14,362 nt of DNA, taken from the NCBI GenBank assembly GCA_947627785.1, contig CANQXC010000014.1:1-14362 (forward strand), written 5' to 3'. The position numbers were made by a program, and so were the translations under genes. Shown piece by piece: positions 13,507 through 14,362 of the stretch. Origin of the DNA: an uncultured Clostridia bacterium. GTDB taxonomy: Bacteria; Bacillota; Clostridia; TANB77; CAG-508. Numbering within the stretch: position 1 is the stretch's first letter; each line of letters opens with the position of its first letter. The notes under the pieces are model-generated. The model was given only the letters and a program-made list of their open reading frames with translations, ran no database searches and was not told where the DNA came from.

Positions 13507-14362
13507 TTAAAATTTTATAAACTTGTAAATTGCCTCTGCAAATCCACCCTTCTCAACAGGATTTATAGTAGTATAATTAGCAACTTGTTTTAATTCATCA
13601 TAAGCATTAGCAACTGCAACACCAACTCCGGGCATTTTTTACCATATCAAAATCATTCAAATTATCTCCAATAGTAAGCATCTCATCTGTTTTTATATTT
13701 AAATATTCACCTAATATTTTAAGAGCAGTATTTTTATTTACATTCTTAGGTGTTACATCTATATACTCATATTCCTTATCTATAATGTAATCTTTAAAAT
13801 TTCCAAATTTGCGAATAGTAGTAGCAGAAACATCTAATTTATTAAGAATTTCATTTTTTACCTCAGCAGTAGATGTATTACTTGAAATTACTAATTTACA
13901 TACTTGAACATCATGATTAAGTATATATTTTTTTATATCATCAACTATTTGAAATTTCATAGAGGTCTCAGATTTAGTAGATGTTTGTAATCTATAATTC
14001 CTTAAATCTAAATAAAGAAGTTCTTCTGTTATTACATCTTTATCAGTATAAACATGAACATGCAAATTATGTTCTTTTGCAATATCAATTGCATCTAATA
14101 TTTCAGATTTTTTAAGTAAATTTTTGTAAATTTCTTTTCCTGTTCTTAAATCTATAATTTGATTTCCATTACCAAAAATACCAAAAGACGCTTTAATTAT
14201 TGAACATGTCTGTTTAATTATAGGATATGTTTTACCTGTACAAATTACAAAATTCATATTTTTATTGTTTAAATCTTCAATTGCCTTAAAGTTGTTTTCG
14301 TAAATATAATTATTCTTATCTATAATAGTGCCATCAAGGTCGCTAGCAACTAGCTTAATCAT
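13507..14362 (-). pseudogene. Cof-type HAD-superfamily phosphatase, frameshifted near the C-terminus
   Basis: Starts at the window edge (ATG 14362) with MIKLVASDLDGTIID, which holds motif I DLDGT with the nucleophile Asp. Thr in VICTGK gives motif II, and GDNLNDFDM gives the acidic motif IV. The cap domain (about 80-190) is of the C2 type of Cof/YbiV-like hydrolases that dephosphorylate sugar phosphates and related metabolites. The open frame ends at 13607 with an atypical tail (NARSWCCSC). Removing one G from GGG at 13630-13632 gives NAGVGVAVANAYDEL and continues to a natural stop at 13507, with the family-typical ending VEKGGFAEAIYKFI, for about 284 aa. The break is therefore a one-base insertion, possibly a sequencing error. 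The substrate is unknown. Confidence 0.9.

Overview
This window is strongly AT-rich DNA from a spore-forming low-GC Gram-positive bacterium, most likely class Clostridia. The evidence is a full-length SpoIVA (492 aa) preceded by a SigE-like promoter, a Spo0A-family response regulator, a spore-type polysaccharide deacetylase, LexA of the Bacillota type, strong AGGAGG-type ribosome binding sites, and A/T-ending codons throughout. I cannot name the species from sequence alone. No tRNA, rRNA, CRISPR array, transposase or phage gene was seen.

Layout. (1) Positions 1-1507, minus strand: the 5' end of an SPFH/band-7 membrane protein (cut by the window edge), its usual partner NfeD upstream, then a divergent stretch and an XRE regulator. 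(2) 1564-6236, plus strand: smc (1186 aa), then lexA under its own promoter with a near-consensus SOS box, a 47-aa unknown protein downstream of lexA, and a terminator. Smc is not in the common rnc-smc-ftsY arrangement. (3) 6289-6606, minus strand: a second XRE regulator of similar size and plan. (4) 6883-9469, plus strand: the most interesting block. A Spo0A-like response regulator, a 17-residue amphipathic peptide gene isolated between two strong terminators, and an AgrC-like multi-membrane-span histidine kinase follow one another. (5) 9509-11880, plus strand: SigE-type promoter, spoIVA and, 19 bases later, a polysaccharide deacetylase interrupted by a +1 frameshift. (6) 11883-12092, minus strand: a 69-aa XRE regulator with a Spo0A-box-like site in its promoter region. 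(7) 12325-13318, plus strand: two half-size TauE/SafE (TSUP) membrane proteins and a 45-aa single-span protein. (8) 13507-14362, minus strand: a Cof-type HAD phosphatase with a frameshift near its C-terminus.

How it fits together. Blocks 4 to 6 carry a sporulation theme: SpoIVA builds the basement layer of the spore coat in the mother cell and the deacetylase would be co-expressed with it. The regulator/peptide/kinase block looks like a cell-surface sensing circuit whose output is a Spo0A-type DNA-binding domain with altered recognition residues. I propose, as inference only, that the peptide is the signal, modulator or membrane effector of that circuit.

A quality warning: the only two CCGG tetranucleotides in the whole window sit exactly at the two frameshifts, both as CCCGGA in the coding strand, which suggests a systematic one-base insertion error (or a real motif-linked event) rather than two independent gene losses.
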